A DNA stretch of 64,000 nucleotides from Acidimicrobiaceae bacterium (GCA_003167415.1 PMTF01000013.1:3641-67640); one strand, 5' to 3'. Shown: positions 43,304-51,559, numbered from the stretch's first letter. A program made the numbers and translations. The notes: generated by a model from the letters alone, not told the origin.

Positions 43304-44133
43304 GTCGCGCCACGCGCAGCGCGCGCGACGTCACGAACGCCGTGCCGACGCGACCGCGCGAGCCTCGGGTCGACCCGAGAGGACGCCGGGCGGCCAACGA
43401 AACGTCGCCCCAACCTCGGCGGCGGCGCTTCCGATTCATCCAATACACGATGGTCACGGTGTTGGTCCTCGCCACGCTCGCCGTCGCGGGGGAGTGGGTT
43501 CTTCGCCAGTCCTATTTTCGCGTGCAACACATCACCTTCGTCGGCGTGCGTCACGAACCGCTGGCGCTGGTGATCGCCGCGTCCGGTCTCGAGGCCCACC
43601 CGACGATGATCGACGTCAACGACTCGACGGTGAAGGCGAACCTGGCGCAGTTCGCCTGGATTGACTCGGTGCACCTCACCAAGCACTGGCCCAATACCGT
43701 CGTCGTCACCGTTCACGAAAGCACCGCGGTCGCCGTGGCGTTCAACGCCCGACACGTGCTGGAGTACGTGAGTCGCCAAGGACGCGACCTGGGCTCGGCG
43801 CCGCGGCGCGCGAACCTGCCCACCTTGCAGTTCGTGCGTCCGCGCAACGCGGTGTGGCCGTTCAGCCGCGCGGGTCGTTCCGCGGCGTTCGTCGCCGCGC
43901 AACTGCCACCGGCCTTCAGCGCCCAGGTCTCGATCGTCACCGAGAACGATCACGGCGTGGTGACCTTGAAGATGACGACGCCGGTGACCTTCATCATCGG
44001 ACCGCCGACGCAGTTGCACGCCAAATTCGTGGCGATTGCGTCAGTGATAGCGCACAGCACACTGCGCCCCGGTGACGTCGTCGACGCCACCGTTCCGGGT
44101 GAGTTGGCGGTAACCGGAACGCCGCCGTCGTAG
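43300..44133 (+). CDS. ftsQ: FtsQ/DivIB cell-division protein
   Basis: A 277-residue bitopic protein with a cytoplasmic basic region of about 45 residues, one helix (YTMVTVLVLATLAVAGEWVL) and a POTRA domain (YFRVQHITFVGV onward), then the FtsQ beta domain (FAWIDSVHLTKHWPNTVVV). It scaffolds FtsL and FtsB at the septum. GTG start overlapping murB. It ends the overlapping block; ftsZ has its own promoter. Confidence 0.9.
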   Translation: MSRATRSARDVTNAVPTRPREPRVDPRGRRAANETSPQPRRRRFRFIQYTMVTVLVLATLAVAGEWVLRQSYFRVQHITFVGVRHEPLALVIAASGLEAHPTMIDVNDSTVKANLAQFAWIDSVHLTKHWPNTVVVTVHESTAVAVAFNARHVLEYVSRQGRDLGSAPRRANLPTLQFVRPRNAVWPFSRAGRSAAFVAAQLPPAFSAQVSIVTENDHGVVTLKMTTPVTFIIGPPTQLHAKFVAIASVIAHSTLRPGDVVDATVPGELAVTGTPPS

Positions 44134-44141
44134 GGCGCCAT

Positions 44142-44170
44142 TTGACCGAAAACCAAGGTCTGACTAGCCT
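44142..44170 (+). promoter_or_regulatory. Probable ftsZ promoter
   Basis: TTGACC (44142-44147) and TAGCCT (44165-44170) are 17 nt apart in the ftsQ-ftsZ gap, an orthodox sigma-70 layout with a leader of about 70 nt. Confidence 0.55.
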
Positions 44171-44248
44171 TCGATGACGTTTGTTCGCCAATGTTCGCTC
44201 CTTCGTCAGAGGTGCGACACAATGGAGGAGTCAACCCAAGGGGAGTTC

Positions 44249-45337
44249 ATGAGTCTCAATCAGAACAATTACCACGCCGTGATCAAAGTCATCGGCGTTG
44301 GTGGAGGCGGTGTGAACGCAGTCAATCGCATGATCTCCTCGGGACTTCGCAATATCGAATTCATCGCGGCCAATACTGACGCCCAGGCGCTGCTCATGAG
44401 CGAGGCCGATCTAAAACTGGACATTGGACGCGAGCTAACCAAGGGACTCGGGGCCGGGAGCGACCCCGAGATCGGACGCCAGGCCGCCGAGGAACACCGC
44501 GGAGAGATCGAAGAGGCCCTGATGGAGACCGACATGGTCTTCATCACCGCCGGCGAGGGCGGCGGCACCGGTACCGGCGCGGCCCCGGTGGTCGCCGAAG
44601 TTGCTCGAGCGCTCGGCATTTTGACGATTGGCGTAGTCACGCGGCCCTTTTCCTTTGAGGGCAAGCGCCGCGCCACGCAAGCCGAGAAAGGAATCCAGTC
44701 CCTTCGCGAGAAGGTCGACACCCTCATCGTCATCCCCAACGACCGCTTGCTCTCGGTAACCGCAGCCGACACGTCGATGTTGGACGCTTTCAAGATCGCC
44801 GATGACGTACTTCTCTCGGCCGTTCGAGGCGTGACCGACCTGATTACCGTGCCCGGTCTGATCAACACCGACTTCGCCGACGTGAACGCCATCATGCGAA
44901 ACGCCGGTACCGCCATCATGGGCGTGGGATCTTCCACCGGCGAGGGTCGAGCCGTGAACGCCGCGCGTGCGGCCATCACCTCGCCGTTGCTGGAAGCGTC
45001 CATCGACGGCGCCCGCGGAATCTTGATGAACATCGTGGGTGGACCGGACGTCACGCTGTCTGAAGTGACCGAGGCCGCCGAGATAATCCACTCGGTCGCT
45101 CACCCCGACGCCAACATCATCTTCGGCAGCGTCATCGACGATTCGATCGGCGACGCGGTGCGAGTCACGGTCATCGCCGCGGGCTTCGACCACAACGCGC
45201 CGGCCAAGGTTTCACCGCTCACGACGTCCGAGCCCTCCATGACCGAAGGTCCCCGCAGCGACATCTTCACCAGCACCACCAATGACGACTTCTTCGACGT
45301 CGGTGGCGATGACGATCTCCCCAGCTTCCTCCGCTGA
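44249..45337 (+). CDS. ftsZ: FtsZ cell-division GTPase
   Basis: A 362-residue tubulin homologue forming the Z ring. [16 protein letters not shown] and [12 protein letters not shown] are the GTP loops and [14 protein letters not shown] the T7 region. After a short linker it ends with DDDLPSFLR, the conserved C-terminal peptide bound by SepF. The ATG at 44249 has AAGGGGAG upstream; an in-frame ATG at 44222 is the alternative. FtsA is absent, normal for actinobacteria. Confidence 0.96.
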   Translation: MSLNQNNYHAVIKVIGVGGGGVNAVNRMISSGLRNIEFIAANTDAQALLMSEADLKLDIGRELTKGLGAGSDPEIGRQAAEEHRGEIEEALMETDMVFITAGEGGGTGTGAAPVVAEVARALGILTIGVVTRPFSFEGKRRATQAEKGIQSLREKVDTLIVIPNDRLLSVTAADTSMLDAFKIADDVLLSAVRGVTDLITVPGLINTDFADVNAIMRNAGTAIMGVGSSTGEGRAVNAARAAITSPLLEASIDGARGILMNIVGGPDVTLSEVTEAAEIIHSVAHPDANIIFGSVIDDSIGDAVRVTVIAAGFDHNAPAKVSPLTTSEPSMTEGPRSDIFTSTTNDDFFDVGGDDDLPSFLR

Positions 45338-45998
45338 CCCCCAGCTCGTCGCGCGCGTCGCCCAGAACCTGGCGACGCTTCGCGAGCGCATCTCGGCGAC
45401 CGGTCGCGATCCCGTGTCGATTCGGATTGTCGCGGTCACCAAGACCTTCGGCGTCGAAGCCGTGCGAGCGGCGCTGGCCAACGGTCTGAACGACGTGGGG
45501 GAGAACTACGTCGACGAGCTCGAGGCGAAGTGCGCACAGAGTCGCGAACTGAATCTCCGATGGCACTTCTTGGGGGCGTTGCAGTCGAACAAGATCGCCC
45601 GGGTGACCGCGTGCGCCCAAGTGCTGAGCACGGTCTCACGGACGAAGGAGTTGGAGAGGATCGCCTCCTCCGATCACCGCCCCGCGATCTACGTGCAGGT
45701 GGACTACACCGGCGGCGCGTCGCGCAACGGCGCCCCGGCCGATGAAGTGGCGGCCCTCGTGCAGCGGGCCCTCGACCTCGAACTCGACGTTCAAGGACTC
45801 ATGACCGTGGCGGCGCCCGATCCGGCACTGGCGCGTTCGGCCTTCGGAGCTTTGGCGGCGTTGCGCACGGATCTCGGCCTTAAGGAGTGTTCGATGGGAA
45901 TGAGCGACGATCTAGAAGTGGCCTGTGAAATGGGCACGAGCGAGGTTCGAATCGGACGCGCGCTCTTCGGGGAGCGGGTCGCCGCGAGCGCCCCCTGA
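45309..45998 (+). CDS. YggS/PLPBP-family PLP homeostasis protein
   Basis: A 229-residue PLP-binding TIM-barrel protein. Lys in IVAVTKTFG should hold [15 protein letters not shown] is the family signature and [22 protein letters not shown] closes the barrel. It manages PLP and amino-acid pools. The chosen ATG lies 29 nt inside ftsZ, so the two overlap in different frames; an ATG at 45282 is possible. The position between ftsZ and sepF is conserved in actinobacteria. Confidence 0.9.
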   Translation: MTISPASSADPQLVARVAQNLATLRERISATGRDPVSIRIVAVTKTFGVEAVRAALANGLNDVGENYVDELEAKCAQSRELNLRWHFLGALQSNKIARVTACAQVLSTVSRTKELERIASSDHRPAIYVQVDYTGGASRNGAPADEVAALVQRALDLELDVQGLMTVAAPDPALARSAFGALAALRTDLGLKECSMGMSDDLEVACEMGTSEVRIGRALFGERVAASAP

Positions 45999-46039
45999 CC
46001 TAACATGGGTGAAAGCGCCGGAACCGCAAGGAGATGTCG

Positions 46040-46624
46040 ATGAAAGATAAGTTGCGCGGGTTCTTAGGATTCCTAGGCCTCATTGAAGACGAGTACGGCG
46101 AATACGGCTCTACCGGAGCGGCGCCGGCGCGTCCCTTCACCGAATCCACCACCGCCGAGGTCGAGCCGGAGTGGAGCGCTCCGAGCGCTCGACAGTTCCC
46201 GACCTCCTCAACGAATTCGGCGCCCCTGCGCCCGCTCTCCAATCCCCGTCCGTCGTCGATCTCCGTGCTCGACTCCTCGGGCCAGGCCTCGAGAGTTCGC
46301 CCGGTGGCCGGCGCCCCGAGGGGCGGGTCGTTCTCCCCGGAGCGCGACGTGGCCATCTTCGCGCCGCGTAGTTACGACGAGTCGCGTCGCATCACCGACC
46401 TGTTGCGTTCCAATCGCGCGGTGGTGCTCAACGTCAACTCGGTCGACCCGAACCTCGGTCGACGACTGGTGGACTTCGCCTCGGGCACGGCCTACGCGTT
46501 GAACGCGAAGATCGAGATCCTCGGCAACAGCCTCTATCTCATGAGCCCCCAGGGCATGCACCTCGGCCCCGAAGCGAAAGATCGGCTGCGCGAGGCCAAC
46601 TACCGCGACCTCGGCGGCGCATGA
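46040..46624 (+). CDS. sepF: SepF, Z-ring membrane anchor
   Basis: A 194-residue protein. The N-terminal KDKLRGFLGFLGL forms an amphipathic membrane helix, a proline/serine-rich linker follows, and the C-terminal DUF552 domain includes RSYDESRRITDLLRSNRAVVLN and DFASGTAYALNAKIE. It binds the FtsZ C-terminal peptide and replaces FtsA as anchor. AAGGAG is 6 nt before this ATG; an ATG two codons upstream is too close to it. Confidence 0.93.
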   Translation: MKDKLRGFLGFLGLIEDEYGEYGSTGAAPARPFTESTTAEVEPEWSAPSARQFPTSSTNSAPLRPLSNPRPSSISVLDSSGQASRVRPVAGAPRGGSFSPERDVAIFAPRSYDESRRITDLLRSNRAVVLNVNSVDPNLGRRLVDFASGTAYALNAKIEILGNSLYLMSPQGMHLGPEAKDRLREANYRDLGGA

Positions 46625-46863
46625 GATTTATTCAGGACCTGTTGACGCTCTACATCCTGATCATCTTCGTCTCATCGCTGCTCAGTTGGTTCCCGACCAC
46701 CACTTCGTCGGGCGGACTGTCGACCACGAAAATGGTGCTGGCGCGACTGACCGAGCCGGTGCTTCGGCCGCTGCGACAGATCATCCCGGGCGCGCGCAGC
46801 GGCATCGATTTCTCACCTTTCGTGGCGATCCTCATCCTCTACATCATCAAGGCCAACATCTGA
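46621..46863 (+). CDS. YggT-family membrane protein
   Basis: 80 residues with two helices (TLYILIIFVSSLLSWF and FSPFVAILILYIIKANI) and the family block LTEPVLRPLRQIIP between them. The role is unclear, linked to cell shape or osmotic stress in other bacteria. ATG overlaps the sepF stop. Confidence 0.9.
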   Translation: MRFIQDLLTLYILIIFVSSLLSWFPTTTSSGGLSTTKMVLARLTEPVLRPLRQIIPGARSGIDFSPFVAILILYIIKANI

Positions 46864-46896
46864 GTTCCCAATTCAACGACGTGACAATCAGAGCAC

Positions 46897-46902
46897 TATG
46901 GT
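46897..46902 (+). promoter_or_regulatory. -10 element of a leaderless promoter for divIVA
   Basis: TATGGT ends exactly 6 nt before the ATG at 46909. No Shine-Dalgarno is present in that gap. Confidence 0.45.
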
Positions 46903-46908
46903 GGCTGC

Positions 46909-47625
46909 ATGGATAGCACGGATTCCGCCTACTCGGCGCTCGAGGCCATCGACACCGTGGCCTTCAAAATCGGGGTTCGGGGATACAACGTCGACGAGGT
47001 CGACGACTTCCTCGAGAAACTCTCGGGCGAGGTCCACCAGCTCAAGGAACTCGTGTCCCAACAGCGCCAGCAGTTGCGCCAGGCCGGCGAGCGCATCAAC
47101 CAGCTCGACACGCGCTCGAGTGGCGACGCGCCGGCGTCGGCGCCGGCCGCCGCGCCCGCCGCGACGCCGCGACACATCAGCGTGTCGGGCGCCGAACAGG
47201 TGACCGCGATGATCGTCATGGCCCAGCAGTTCATCGAGCAGGCCCAGCAAGAGGCCGAAACCAAGGCCCGCGAGATGACCGCGGGCGCCCAGGAGCGGGC
47301 TCGCGAGATAGTCGCCGAAGCACGCAGTCGGGCCGAGGACGAAGTCAATCGCCTCAACGGTCTCAAGCAGCGACTGAGTGAAGACGTCGAGACGCTCACG
47401 CGTCAGCTCGATTCGGAGCGCAAGCGTCTCAGTGGCGCGCTCGCGGAGTTCTCGCGCTGGGTCGAGAGTTCGCTGCAAGTGGGCGGAGCTCGCGCGTCGG
47501 TCAGCGCCGCGCCCGAACCGGCGCCTCGTCCCATCAAGCCGCCCCCGGCACCGGCGCCGGTGTCGGACCAGAGCGCCGGTCAAGTCCTTAACTTCGAAGC
47601 GCCCTCGTACGACGATCGACCGTAA
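46909..47625 (+). CDS. divIVA: DivIVA/Wag31-like polar growth protein
   Basis: A 238-residue coiled-coil protein. The N-terminal lipid-binding domain ends in GYNVDEVDDFLEKLSGEV, followed by a first coiled coil, an Ala/Pro-rich spacer (about residues 70-88) and a second long coiled coil (QFIEQAQQEAETKAREM onward). A proline-rich tail ends the protein. In actinobacteria it marks cell poles and recruits wall synthesis. Confidence 0.93.
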   Translation: MDSTDSAYSALEAIDTVAFKIGVRGYNVDEVDDFLEKLSGEVHQLKELVSQQRQQLRQAGERINQLDTRSSGDAPASAPAAAPAATPRHISVSGAEQVTAMIVMAQQFIEQAQQEAETKAREMTAGAQERAREIVAEARSRAEDEVNRLNGLKQRLSEDVETLTRQLDSERKRLSGALAEFSRWVESSLQVGGARASVSAAPEPAPRPIKPPPAPAPVSDQSAGQVLNFEAPSYDDRP

Positions 47626-47627
47626 GT

Positions 47628-47677
47628 TCCTCGACAACTGGTAGGGTCGGCGCGCACTTGTTGTGCATCGTCGAGGA
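47628..47677 (+). promoter_or_regulatory. Stem-loop enclosing the ribosome-binding site of the H1/DksA gene
   Basis: TCCTCGAC (47628-47635) pairs perfectly with GTCGAGGA (47670-47677), and an inner GCAC/GTGC stem closes the loop. The right arm contains most of the GAGGAG ribosome-binding site used by the gene at 47685. Confidence 0.4.
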
Positions 47678-47684
47678 GTTCACC

Positions 47685-48695
47685 ATGTCGTCCCCAGGAA
47701 AAACCACGAAAAAGGCCCGGGCCAAGAAGGCGGCCGCCAAGAAGAGCGTGGTGACGAAGACCCGGGCCAAGAAAGTCGCACCGAAACGTCCCGTGGCCCC
47801 CAAAACGGTGAAGCGGTCCACGAAGAAGGTGGCGAAGAAGGCCGCCGCGAAGAAGGCACCCGCGAAAAAGGCCCCGGCCAAGCCGGCGAAGCCGGCGAAG
47901 AAGGTCGCCATCGTGAGCGCCGCCCAGCGCGCCGCCGCCGCCAAGAAGATCGCCGCCGCCAGGGCCCGGGCCGCCGCCGCCGCGAAACTCTTGAAGGAGC
48001 GCGAAGCCAGGGCCAGGGCCGCCGAAAAGGCCAAGGCCGCCGCCGCCAAAGCGAAAGCGTTGGCCGCGGCGAAGGCGAAGAAGGAACGTGACGCCAAGGC
48101 CAAGATCGCCGCCAAAGAACGCGAAGTGCTGCGCAAGGCCCGCGAGAAGTCCGCCGCGGAAGCGAAGAAGCAACGCGAAATCGACGCGAAGCGTAAGGCC
48201 ATCGAAGCCGAGAAGCAGCGCAAGATCCGTGAGATCGAGCGACGCAATCAAGAGGAGCTGAAGCGTCAAGAACGTCGCGAGGCCGAAGAGCGCAAGCGTC
48301 TCGAAGCGCTCGAGCGCAAGATGCACTCCAAGCCCTACGCCGACGAACCGGAGTTCCTCGAAGAGTTGCGTCAGCTCTTGCTCGAGACGCGCAACGCCAC
48401 CAACGACGACATCGTCGTGATGGAGTCCGAAGCCGACGAGATGTTGGTCGACCGCGAACGTCTCGAGTATGACGACGAGGACGGCAGCAGCGTCGCGTCG
48501 GACATTCAGCGCGACCAAAAGAAGGACCTGGCCTCACTGCTTCGTTTGAAGGTCGACGAGATCGACGTCGCCCTGGGGCGCATCGCCGACGGCAGTTACG
48601 GGCGCTGTGACGAGTGCTTCGAGGCTATTTCGAAGCCCCGTCTGCTGGCCCAATTGCCGGTCTTTATGTGTGTCTCGTGTCGCGCAAGCGTCTAA
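47685..48695 (+). CDS. Histone-H1-like/DksA-TraR zinc-finger fusion protein
   Basis: 336 residues in three zones. About 1-75 is Lys/Ala/Pro-rich with KKAPAKKAPAK-type repeats, like histone H1 or the tails of actinobacterial HU. About 75-215 is a highly charged, continuous Ala/Lys/Glu/Arg helix. The last 110 residues are DksA/TraR-like: a helical hairpin, then CDEC and CVSC, a four-cysteine zinc finger. DksA proteins act in the RNA polymerase secondary channel, while the tail should bind DNA or RNA. GAGGAG precedes the ATG. Its 3' end overlaps lspA by 19 nt. Confidence 0.85.
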   Translation: MSSPGKTTKKARAKKAAAKKSVVTKTRAKKVAPKRPVAPKTVKRSTKKVAKKAAAKKAPAKKAPAKPAKPAKKVAIVSAAQRAAAAKKIAAARARAAAAAKLLKEREARARAAEKAKAAAAKAKALAAAKAKKERDAKAKIAAKEREVLRKAREKSAAEAKKQREIDAKRKAIEAEKQRKIREIERRNQEELKRQERREAEERKRLEALERKMHSKPYADEPEFLEELRQLLLETRNATNDDIVVMESEADEMLVDRERLEYDDEDGSSVASDIQRDQKKDLASLLRLKVDEIDVALGRIADGSYGRCDECFEAISKPRLLAQLPVFMCVSCRASV

Positions 48696-49147
48696 TTGAT
48701 CGGATCAATTACACGGTCATCGTGATCGCCCTCGTCGTAACGGCCATGGACGCACTGTCCAAAATCTGGGCCCGTCACGCGCTCCAATCGCACGCCATTC
48801 ACGTCGGCGGTGGGATCTGGCTGCGACTGCAGTACAACTCGGGTATCTCGTTCTCCTTCAACCAGACCAGGTCCGTGCTTACTACGATCGTCACCGTCGT
48901 CGTCGCCCTCGCGGTCGTGGCCGTGGGCCTGCGGGCTCGTCGGGGTCTGGCCACGGTCGGCTTCGGTCTGTTGATCGGCGGTGGCGTCGCCAACGTCGTC
49001 GACCGACTCTCGGCCAATCCCCATCAAGTGACCGACTTCATCGCGTTGGGATCGTTCCCCGTTTTCAATTTCGCCGACGTAGCGATCACCGCCGGATTCA
49101 TTACTCTGCTGGTGGCCGCGTTGACGGGCGAGAAGCTGCTCGCGTGA
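48677..49147 (+). CDS. lspA: Lipoprotein signal peptidase (signal peptidase II)
   Basis: A 156-residue aspartyl protease with four helices that cleaves prolipoprotein signals. LQYNSGISFSF, GGGVANVVDRL and FPVFNFADVAITAG include the two catalytic aspartates. GTG starts at 48677 or 48668 lie inside the upstream gene; I take the shorter. Its stop overlaps the rluD-like start (GTGA). Confidence 0.92.
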   Translation: MSRKRLIDRINYTVIVIALVVTAMDALSKIWARHALQSHAIHVGGGIWLRLQYNSGISFSFNQTRSVLTTIVTVVVALAVVAVGLRARRGLATVGFGLLIGGGVANVVDRLSANPHQVTDFIALGSFPVFNFADVAITAGFITLLVAALTGEKLLA

Positions 49148-50118
49148 GTGACGACGACGCCCTCAACGTCTTTGACGGCGAAACGTTGGATTTGATTGTT
49201 CCGGGCACGCTGGACGAGATTCGCATCGATCGCGTGCTCGCGCTGTTGACGGGCCTCTCGCGTTCCGAGGCGAACGAGATCATCGCCAGTGGCGCCGTGA
49301 CCTTGAACGACAAGGTGATCGTCAAGTCCTCGACGCCGGTCGTAGACGGTCAACGACTGGTAGCGGTATTGCCGGCCCCGGAGAGCACGCACGTGGCGGC
49401 CGACGCGAGTGTCCCGGTCGACGTGGTGCTCGACGACGTCGACTTCGCCGTCGTCAACAAAGCCCCGGGCCAAGTCGTGCACCCGGGCGCCGGACACCGC
49501 GACGGCACGTTGGTCGCCGGGTTGCTCGCGCTGTATCCCCAGATGCGAGATCTCAGTGCGGAGGGACTCTGTGATCCCCAACGCCCGGGCATCGTGCACC
49601 GACTCGATAAAGGGACCTCGGGCGTCCTGGTCGTCGCCAAGACGCCCGAGGGTTTTTCGAATCTGAGTACGCAGTTGGCCGAGCGTCTCATGGAGCGCAC
49701 CTACTACGGCATGGTGGAGGGCCACGTCGCCGAAGAGCGCGGCGTGGTCGACGCACCGATCGGACGCTCGACGCGAACGCCGACCGTGATGGCGGTCCGG
49801 TCGGACGGTCGTTCGGCGCGCACGGGCTATGAGGTTCTCGCTCGAATCGAGAAGCCCCACGCCATGTCACTGTTGCGATTGCAACTCGATACCGGACGGA
49901 CGCATCAGATTCGCGTGCACCTCGCGACCATTGGGCATCCGGTCGTGAACGACCCGCGCTACGGTCATCGGCGCGAGAAACGTCTGGCCGAGGACCGATT
50001 CTTCCTGCACTCGACCACGCTGTCGTTCGCGCACCCGAGGACCGACGAATGGATCACCACCAGCGTGCCGTTGCCGTCGGATCTGCGAGCGTTGGTTCCG
50101 GAGTCGGTGGAGTTCTAG
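49144..50118 (+). CDS. RluA/RluD-family 23S rRNA pseudouridine synthase
   Basis: 324 residues: an N-terminal S4 RNA-binding domain (IRIDRVLALLTGLSRSEANEII) and a catalytic domain with HRLDKGTSGVLVVAKT, whose aspartate is the nucleophile, and LDTGRTHQIRVH. It probably modifies helix 69 of 23S rRNA. The lspA-rluD pairing is common in bacteria. Its TAG overlaps the convergent sigma-factor stop (CTAG). Confidence 0.93.
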   Translation: MSDDDALNVFDGETLDLIVPGTLDEIRIDRVLALLTGLSRSEANEIIASGAVTLNDKVIVKSSTPVVDGQRLVAVLPAPESTHVAADASVPVDVVLDDVDFAVVNKAPGQVVHPGAGHRDGTLVAGLLALYPQMRDLSAEGLCDPQRPGIVHRLDKGTSGVLVVAKTPEGFSNLSTQLAERLMERTYYGMVEGHVAEERGVVDAPIGRSTRTPTVMAVRSDGRSARTGYEVLARIEKPHAMSLLRLQLDTGRTHQIRVHLATIGHPVVNDPRYGHRREKRLAEDRFFLHSTTLSFAHPRTDEWITTSVPLPSDLRALVPESVEF

Positions 50119-50966
50119 GCCACTTCGCGCGCGGCCACCACGGCCGAGTCCTCGCGAAGTAGGGCCAGCGCCTCTTCTTCGGCGCGACGAACGCGGCGAA
50201 CGCCGATGTCCATCTTGGTCGCCGTCGCCTGCAGCGAAAGGGGAGTGGCTCCGTTGAGCCCGAAGCGCAGGCTCAGCACCTCACGTTGCAGGTCGTTCAG
50301 CTTCTCGAGGGCGCCGTGGAGTTGGTCGTCCATCATGGTCTGCTCGATGTCACCGACCCAGTCGTGCTGGCTGGGGGCCACGAGGTCGCCCAGGGTCGTC
50401 GCGGAATCCGACGACGCGGGCTGATCGAGGCTCGCCGTGACGCCGGCGAGTCCGTGCAGGTTGTCGCGCTCGGCTTTGGTCATGCCGGTCGCTTCGCTCA
50501 GTTCATCGTCGGTCGGCTTGCGGCCGAAGATCGAAGTCAGTTCGGCCGTGGTCGCCTCGAGGCGCTGGAGTTGCTCTCCGACTTCGAGCGGAATTCGGAT
50601 GGTGCGACCGTGCTGTTGGACGGCGCGCTGTAGCGCTTGTCGAATCCACCAAGTGGCGTAGGTCGAGAACTTGAAGCCGCGCTCCCAGTCGAACTTCTCG
50701 ACGGCGCGCAGGAGTCCAAAAGTTCCCTCTTGGACGAGGTCGATCATTTCGACGCCACGGTCCTGGTAGCGGCGGGCCCAGTGCAGGACCAGTCGCAGGT
50801 TGGCGGCGACCATTTGCTTCTTGGCCTCTTCGTCGCCAGCGGTTACGCGCTTGGCCAGTTCGACCTGTTCGTCGTAATTGGGCATCGGGTAACGGTCAAG
50901 GTCACGCATCAAAAGGCCCAACATGTCGTTGGTATTCACGGCGGATCGGCGGGGGGTGGTAATCAT
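50115..50966 (-). CDS. RNA polymerase sigma-70 family factor (group 2-like)
   Basis: 283 residues with regions 1.2 to 4: NLRLVLHWARRYQDRGVEMIDLVQEGTFGLLRAVEKFDWERGFKFSTYATWWIRQA covers region 2, and LREVLSLRFGL-type sequence lies in region 4. It lacks the long N-terminal extension of the primary sigma, so it looks like an alternative group 2 factor (SigB/HrdD type). A strong AGGAGGAG site and a good promoter precede it. Confidence 0.9.
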   Translation of the reverse strand: MITTPRRSAVNTNDMLGLLMRDLDRYPMPNYDEQVELAKRVTAGDEEAKKQMVAANLRLVLHWARRYQDRGVEMIDLVQEGTFGLLRAVEKFDWERGFKFSTYATWWIRQALQRAVQQHGRTIRIPLEVGEQLQRLEATTAELTSIFGRKPTDDELSEATGMTKAERDNLHGLAGVTASLDQPASSDSATTLGDLVAPSQHDWVGDIEQTMMDDQLHGALEKLNDLQREVLSLRFGLNGATPLSLQATATKMDIGVRRVRRAEEEALALLREDSAVVAAREVA

Positions 50967-51034
50967 TTGAATCTCCTCCTGAATTCATCGAAAACTCGCC
51001 CGTGAGCGGTAATTTCTCCTACGAACGTATATGT

Positions 51035-51063
51035 AATTTACCACGATTTTTGGAGTAGTTCAA
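51035..51063 (-). promoter_or_regulatory. Probable promoter of the sigma-factor gene
   Basis: Read on the minus strand: TTGAAC (51063-51058), a 17-nt spacer, then TAAATT (51040-51035). This is the most orthodox sigma-70 promoter in the window. It gives a leader of about 60 nt before the ATG at 50966. Confidence 0.6.
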
Positions 51064-51068
51064 GGCCC

Positions 51069-51094
51069 GGATTCTCTGAAAATAATAAGAATCC
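51069..51094. promoter_or_regulatory. AT-rich dyad next to the sigma-factor -35
   Basis: GGATTCT and AGAATCC form perfect 7-nt arms around a 12-nt AT-rich centre. The dyad sits between the Rrf2-type gene stop and the sigma-factor promoter, 5 nt from the -35. It could be an operator or the terminator of the Rrf2 gene. Confidence 0.4.
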
Positions 51095-51097
51095 TCG

Positions 51098-51547
51098 TCA
51101 AGCGCTATGCGTGCGCTTGACCGGCCGACCACCGCGCGCTTGGAGGACCATGTCGGCCAAGGTGAAGCTCGAGAGGTGCTCGCGCATGTGGTTGCCGACG
51201 TCGGCCCAGACGCCGAGCAGCACGCATTGGCCCTCGTGATCACAGGCGCCGTCCTTGTGGGGTTCGCCGAAATCACCCGCGACAATCGGACCGTCGACCG
51301 CGGCGACGATTTCGGCCAGGGTGATCCGCTCGGCCGGTCGCGCCAGCACATAGCCACCGCCCACCCCGCGCTTAGAACGCACCAGACCGACGCCCTTCAG
51401 GCTCAGAAGGATCTGTTCGAGGTAAGGCTGAGGCAGGCCGGTTCGTCGAGCGAGGTCGCGTACCGAGGTCGGCGTCGAGAGGTCTGAGCCAAGGGCGAGG
51501 CTCAGCAGCGCCCGGCTGGCGTAGTCACCTCGCGTCGAAACTCTCAC
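51098..51547 (-). CDS. Rrf2-family transcriptional regulator with a two-cysteine cluster motif
   Basis: A 149-residue winged-helix regulator of the IscR/NsrR family. STRGDYASRALLSLAL and PQPYLEQILLSLKGVGLVRSKRGVGGGY are the DNA-binding blocks. The cluster loop has Cys102 and Cys108 only; the third cysteine seen in IscR and NsrR is a tryptophan. Asp8, a ligand in NsrR, is kept. It may bind an unusual Fe-S cluster. A leaderless TAGATT precedes the GTG. Confidence 0.88.
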   Translation of the reverse strand: MRVSTRGDYASRALLSLALGSDLSTPTSVRDLARRTGLPQPYLEQILLSLKGVGLVRSKRGVGGGYVLARPAERITLAEIVAAVDGPIVAGDFGEPHKDGACDHEGQCVLLGVWADVGNHMREHLSSFTLADMVLQARGGRPVKRTHSA

Positions 51548-51553
51548 CCCCTC

Positions 51554-51559
51554 AATCTA
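51554..51559 (-). promoter_or_regulatory. -10 element of a leaderless promoter for the Rrf2-family gene
   Basis: On the minus strand TAGATT is followed by 6 nt and then the GTG start codon (51547-51545). Confidence 0.5.

Noticed and set aside
47700..48000. Repeated AAG/GCC blocks considered as a DNA repeat or CRISPR-like array
   Set aside because: The periodicity is codon-level (Lys-Ala-Pro repeats) with no constant spacer length.
47580..48518. 312-codon minus-strand frame rich in Phe, Leu and Gly
   Set aside because: It mirrors the Lys/Ala/Glu-rich helix of the H1/DksA gene on the other strand; composition is fully explained by that gene.
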